Part shown: in pieces, positions 60,856 through 64,000 of the stretch | How the letters are laid out: each line of letters begins with the position of its first letter | Numbering within the stretch: position 1 is the first letter of the stretch | Assembly (NCBI GenBank): GCA_026874595.1 | Contig: CM049306.1 | Coordinates: 73,841,642-73,905,641, forward strand | Length of the DNA stretch: 64,000 bases | Reading direction: 5' to 3' | Origin: Sipunculus nudus | Lineage: Eukaryota; Annelida; Sipuncula; Golfingiida; Sipunculidae | Program-made: the position numbers and the translations under genes | Notes under the pieces: generated by a model | Told to the model about the DNA's origin: nothing | The model's database searches: none | Seen by the model: only the letters and a program-made list of their open reading frames with translations

Positions 60856-63800
60856 GTGAGTGTATCTGGAGAGTGAATTTCGTTCCTCAGCTCTCGTGGA
60901 CCTACTAACTGGGCGCTCATTCATTGTGACATTTAACATGCTTTGCATTTCTTTGATCATTAGCAATTGTGCTTCTTGGAATAATTAGGAAGGAAACAAG
61001 ATGGGGTTTAACCTCTGAAGGATTCTCAGGTTTAAATTACACTAATTAAACTGTCATTTGGTAATGAACAGTGCTTGAAATTATACACGCCAATCTGACC
61101 AGTCAGATCAGAGCTTTTTCATCTTATTATCCTTTTATTACATGCTGTTTATATTATTGTAGATATAGAAATAAATTTTATTTTTGTACCAGACACAGCT
61201 CTTTTAAGCATTCCAAGCTGTAACCAAAATAGCTATATAATTGATTTTGGATCAGCTGTCTGATTCACAGATTAATCCATTATATATTTTGTATTCCTTC
61301 CTGAGCATATTTCCAAGACCGCAGCAAGCACCCTACTATATTTTCTCACAGTCTATGAGAGTAGAACAAGTCAAAGGCCTTTTTATGCATATGAAGAACG
61401 AGACTTGCGCATGCTGACACTTGCATGTATCAGTGTGGGACTGTTTATACTTCCAGGGACCAGTTACAATGAGCATCTCCCACGTCTGCTAAAATAATAC
61501 TTAAACCACCCAAATATGTTCATTTGTTTTATATTATTATGTATAATTTAACATTTGAGATTTATGTATAATATACCAAGCTGTCATACATAAAATTATC
61601 CTATCTTTATTTGCAATATTGTTTATTTAAGTACTGTGGTTGTATTTCACAACTGAGGCATAAAAATTCAAGAGTTTCGTAGAAATTTAAATTATTTCTG
61701 TATGTTAATAATTTATAGTTATTTGCATTTCTTATCAGAAAAGACACCTGGCACAGAATTTTTGTAAAACAACTTATAATTATTGTAAATTCCAATGCTT
61801 TAAGGATAACTTATATAATAACCGGATAATGGAATGACTTGTTGAAGTTAAAATTGGTGCAGTTTTATGGAAGGGCAATTTTATCCCTGGTGCATGCAAC
61901 TTGCATGGTTTTGATGCAGTGGTTTATGCAGTCGTGCCTTCTTTAATTCAACAAATTAAAAGTGAACCAGGATGGAAACCTTGTCACCTTGCCTCTGACT
62001 CTGAGTGCAGGATGTATACAAACATTTCTTCTACTCCTGTCTGTAAGCAAGACAAGGAACACTACATCCGAAGTATTTTCTATGAACGAATGATTCTTCA
62101 ATTTGATTACCAGAACATTACATTATATATAATACAAGGCTATTGTCCATTCCTTGAGACCTGACTGAAACATGTATAATCTGTTCCACCACCCCTGTCT
62201 ACCTTTTTCTTCACAATTAATTTCTTGCAAGTCGAAGAGAGCCAAAACTTTTTTGCCGCCAGAGCACAAAGAGGAAAATGCATAATTAATAATTTTAGAA
62301 ATAATAGCCTAACATGTCATTTTCCTGTTAACAATTTTATAAGAAACTAGTCTATTCTGTTGCAAAATTTTACCATCAACCTATGAGATGGACATGGCAG
62401 GGAGCAGTGATAAAGTAAAAGTTTAATAGATGTCATGCACAAAAGACACTGCCATATTCAGGGAACCAATAGAAAAAACCTGCCAACCCCTGTTAACAGT
62501 GAGGGTTGTATCTTTCTTGTGCACGTCCTTCACTATAATGTCACACATTATGTTGTAATCACATTCTGTAGGATAAACAATGGTGACTTGGTGGGGCACC
62601 ATGAACCACGGATATATATTAGACAAGTCAACTAGGCTATAAAGTGAATAATATTTACATCATAAGCAGGTTTGGTACTAAATATTACCAATTTCCTCTT
62701 TCTGCAATTGATGCAAATTTTGTTTGCCAAATTTGTCTTACCTGGAGATAATTGCAAAAAGTCAGGTGGACTGGGGTAGTGGAACTGACTGTAGCAGTTG
62801 AATACAAAAACTAAACCTTAAGGTTCGGATTACAACCACAGTAAAAGCATCAGTTAATATGAAAATATATATGATTATGACCGAATCATTCACAAGAAAT
62901 ATTTTACATCTTAGAGCAGTTTTATTTCAAGTATTTAATTTATTACTGATATAGTTTTAGAGGAATAATATTGCTGTTCTTATTGCCATGAAGGCAGTTT
63001 TACTTAATGATACATGATTTTACATGTAGCATATCCCTTACCATTCCAATTACACAACTTACAATCAAATCTAGAAATAACACAATCATATTAATATAAT
63101 TATATAATTACTTCCAATGTATTACTGCTTGTTCTACTCTTTAAATACTCCCTGAATGTCCAATCACAGTATTTACTTACTAACTTGATGCATACCAGAA
63201 AGATATGCATAATATGCAAATTATATGCAAATTAGCTGGCATGTAACCATCCTCAGTTCCTTTTGTTGATTCTGTAAGGCCCGCTTCCTATTCCCGCTGA
63301 CTGTACATTATTTTATGAAGGAAATAAAGGGTTTTTATATATTTGGTGTTTGTTCTTACTTCATGCCTGGCGTAGTGTTGTTTGCCTAATTCCCCAACCC
63401 TGTGTGTATATGTAGTTAATTAACATACCTGTTATGTTTAATTATCAAGGCTGCATAAAATCATGTGTTGGCATCAATGTACAAATTGAAATTTTATTAG
63501 CTGCCTGGGAAGTCCCTCCAAACAAGTTTCACCCTGGTGAATATGCAACAATCAGTATTTCATGATGAATGATTGCATGGTGATTCATATATGACAATTT
63601 AAAAATAGGTCAACACCACTTGGATGTTTTAAGGTAAATTTTGGACCTTCAAATAAACTTGAAAGTCAGAATTACATTAATTCAAACAAGTTTATGCATG
63701 TGTGAAACATATCCTTATCATCATCATCATCATAATCAAAATAGATGTAAGCAGCTGGAGATATTCTCTTTTTTTTCCTCTAATTTATTATTTACATAGC

Positions 63801-64000
63801 TGGTTGGCTTCATATTTGCAAGGATAAATTTTCGCAAATTTCAATTTAAAAGTATTTTGTGAGGGTTCTATTTTCACGTCTAACCATATAGTTCACAGAG
63901 ATTTCTTATTATGTGTGATATCAGTCTTTCACCTTTTGAAGTTTGACAAAATATGAATGGATAATTAACGTACATAATATGCTTGTGAGGCTTGGGTAAA
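60856..64000 (+). other. Intron after W25, to the window end
   Basis: W25 ends in phase 1, so the gene goes on, but no exon with acceptor, donor and phase 1 was found here. A TACTGTGG-family MITE end starts at 63797 (tggttggcttcatatttgc, gtgagggttct) and may run past the window edge. Otherwise AT-rich sequence. Confidence 0.55.

Noticed and set aside
62231..62330. Possible further SLMAP exon (reads LEESQNFF after a phase-1 acceptor ttgcaag)
   Set aside because: No GT donor in the right phase follows, and the frame continues into low-complexity sequence.

Overview
The window looks like nuclear DNA from an invertebrate animal, most likely a mollusc and plausibly a bivalve. It is AT-rich and consists almost entirely of introns. 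Its repeats resemble elements known from bivalve genomes: palindrome-headed elements with CCGT tracts and central tandem repeats (like oyster pearl/HINE Helitron-type elements), short TIR MITEs, and tRNA-derived SINEs. The species assignment is inference. Almost none of the open reading frames longer than 60 codons are genes. One real protein-coding gene is visible, split into short exons. 

That gene is the orthologue of SLMAP (sarcolemma membrane-associated protein, FHA plus long coiled coil, STRIPAK subunit), on the + strand. I can join 25 exons from 12566 to 60855 with GT-AG boundaries and matching phases, giving 653 codons plus one base. The first exon holds the C-terminal half of the FHA domain, including the SSNGTFIN signature. 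The N-terminal half of the FHA domain lies left of the window and the C-terminal end, with the expected tail anchor, lies to the right. Exons W1-W10 follow the vertebrate SLMAP protein closely. Exons W11-W25 all start and end in phase 1 and are mostly 42, 63 or 126 nt, that is 2, 3 or 6 coiled-coil heptads, with a recurring L3-h10-h17-L20 pattern. This looks like a coiled coil built from interchangeable exon cassettes. One 42-nt cassette is present twice (47359 and 48248) with identical predicted protein. 

Layout: 1-12565, intron with a Tudor-like open frame of uncertain status (3820-4221) and a nested, palindrome-headed element with four 180-bp repeats (8829-10888). 12566-12713, FHA exon. 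12714-30690, an 18-kb intron full of MITEs, a SINE, microsatellites and a transposon inserted into another repeat with a clear TA duplication (20380-21876). 30691-37267, exons W2-W6 with a second palindrome-headed element and a 147-bp tandem array. 37268-40438, intron with a 2-kb element bounded by perfect 27-bp inverted repeats. 40439-43542, exons W7-W9. Between W8 and W9 lies the oddest structure of the window: about 40 copies of a 41-bp unit that is itself the 3' end of exon W8 plus its splice donor. 44907-60855, the cassette exons, with repeat insertions between them. 60856-64000, intron with no recognised exon.
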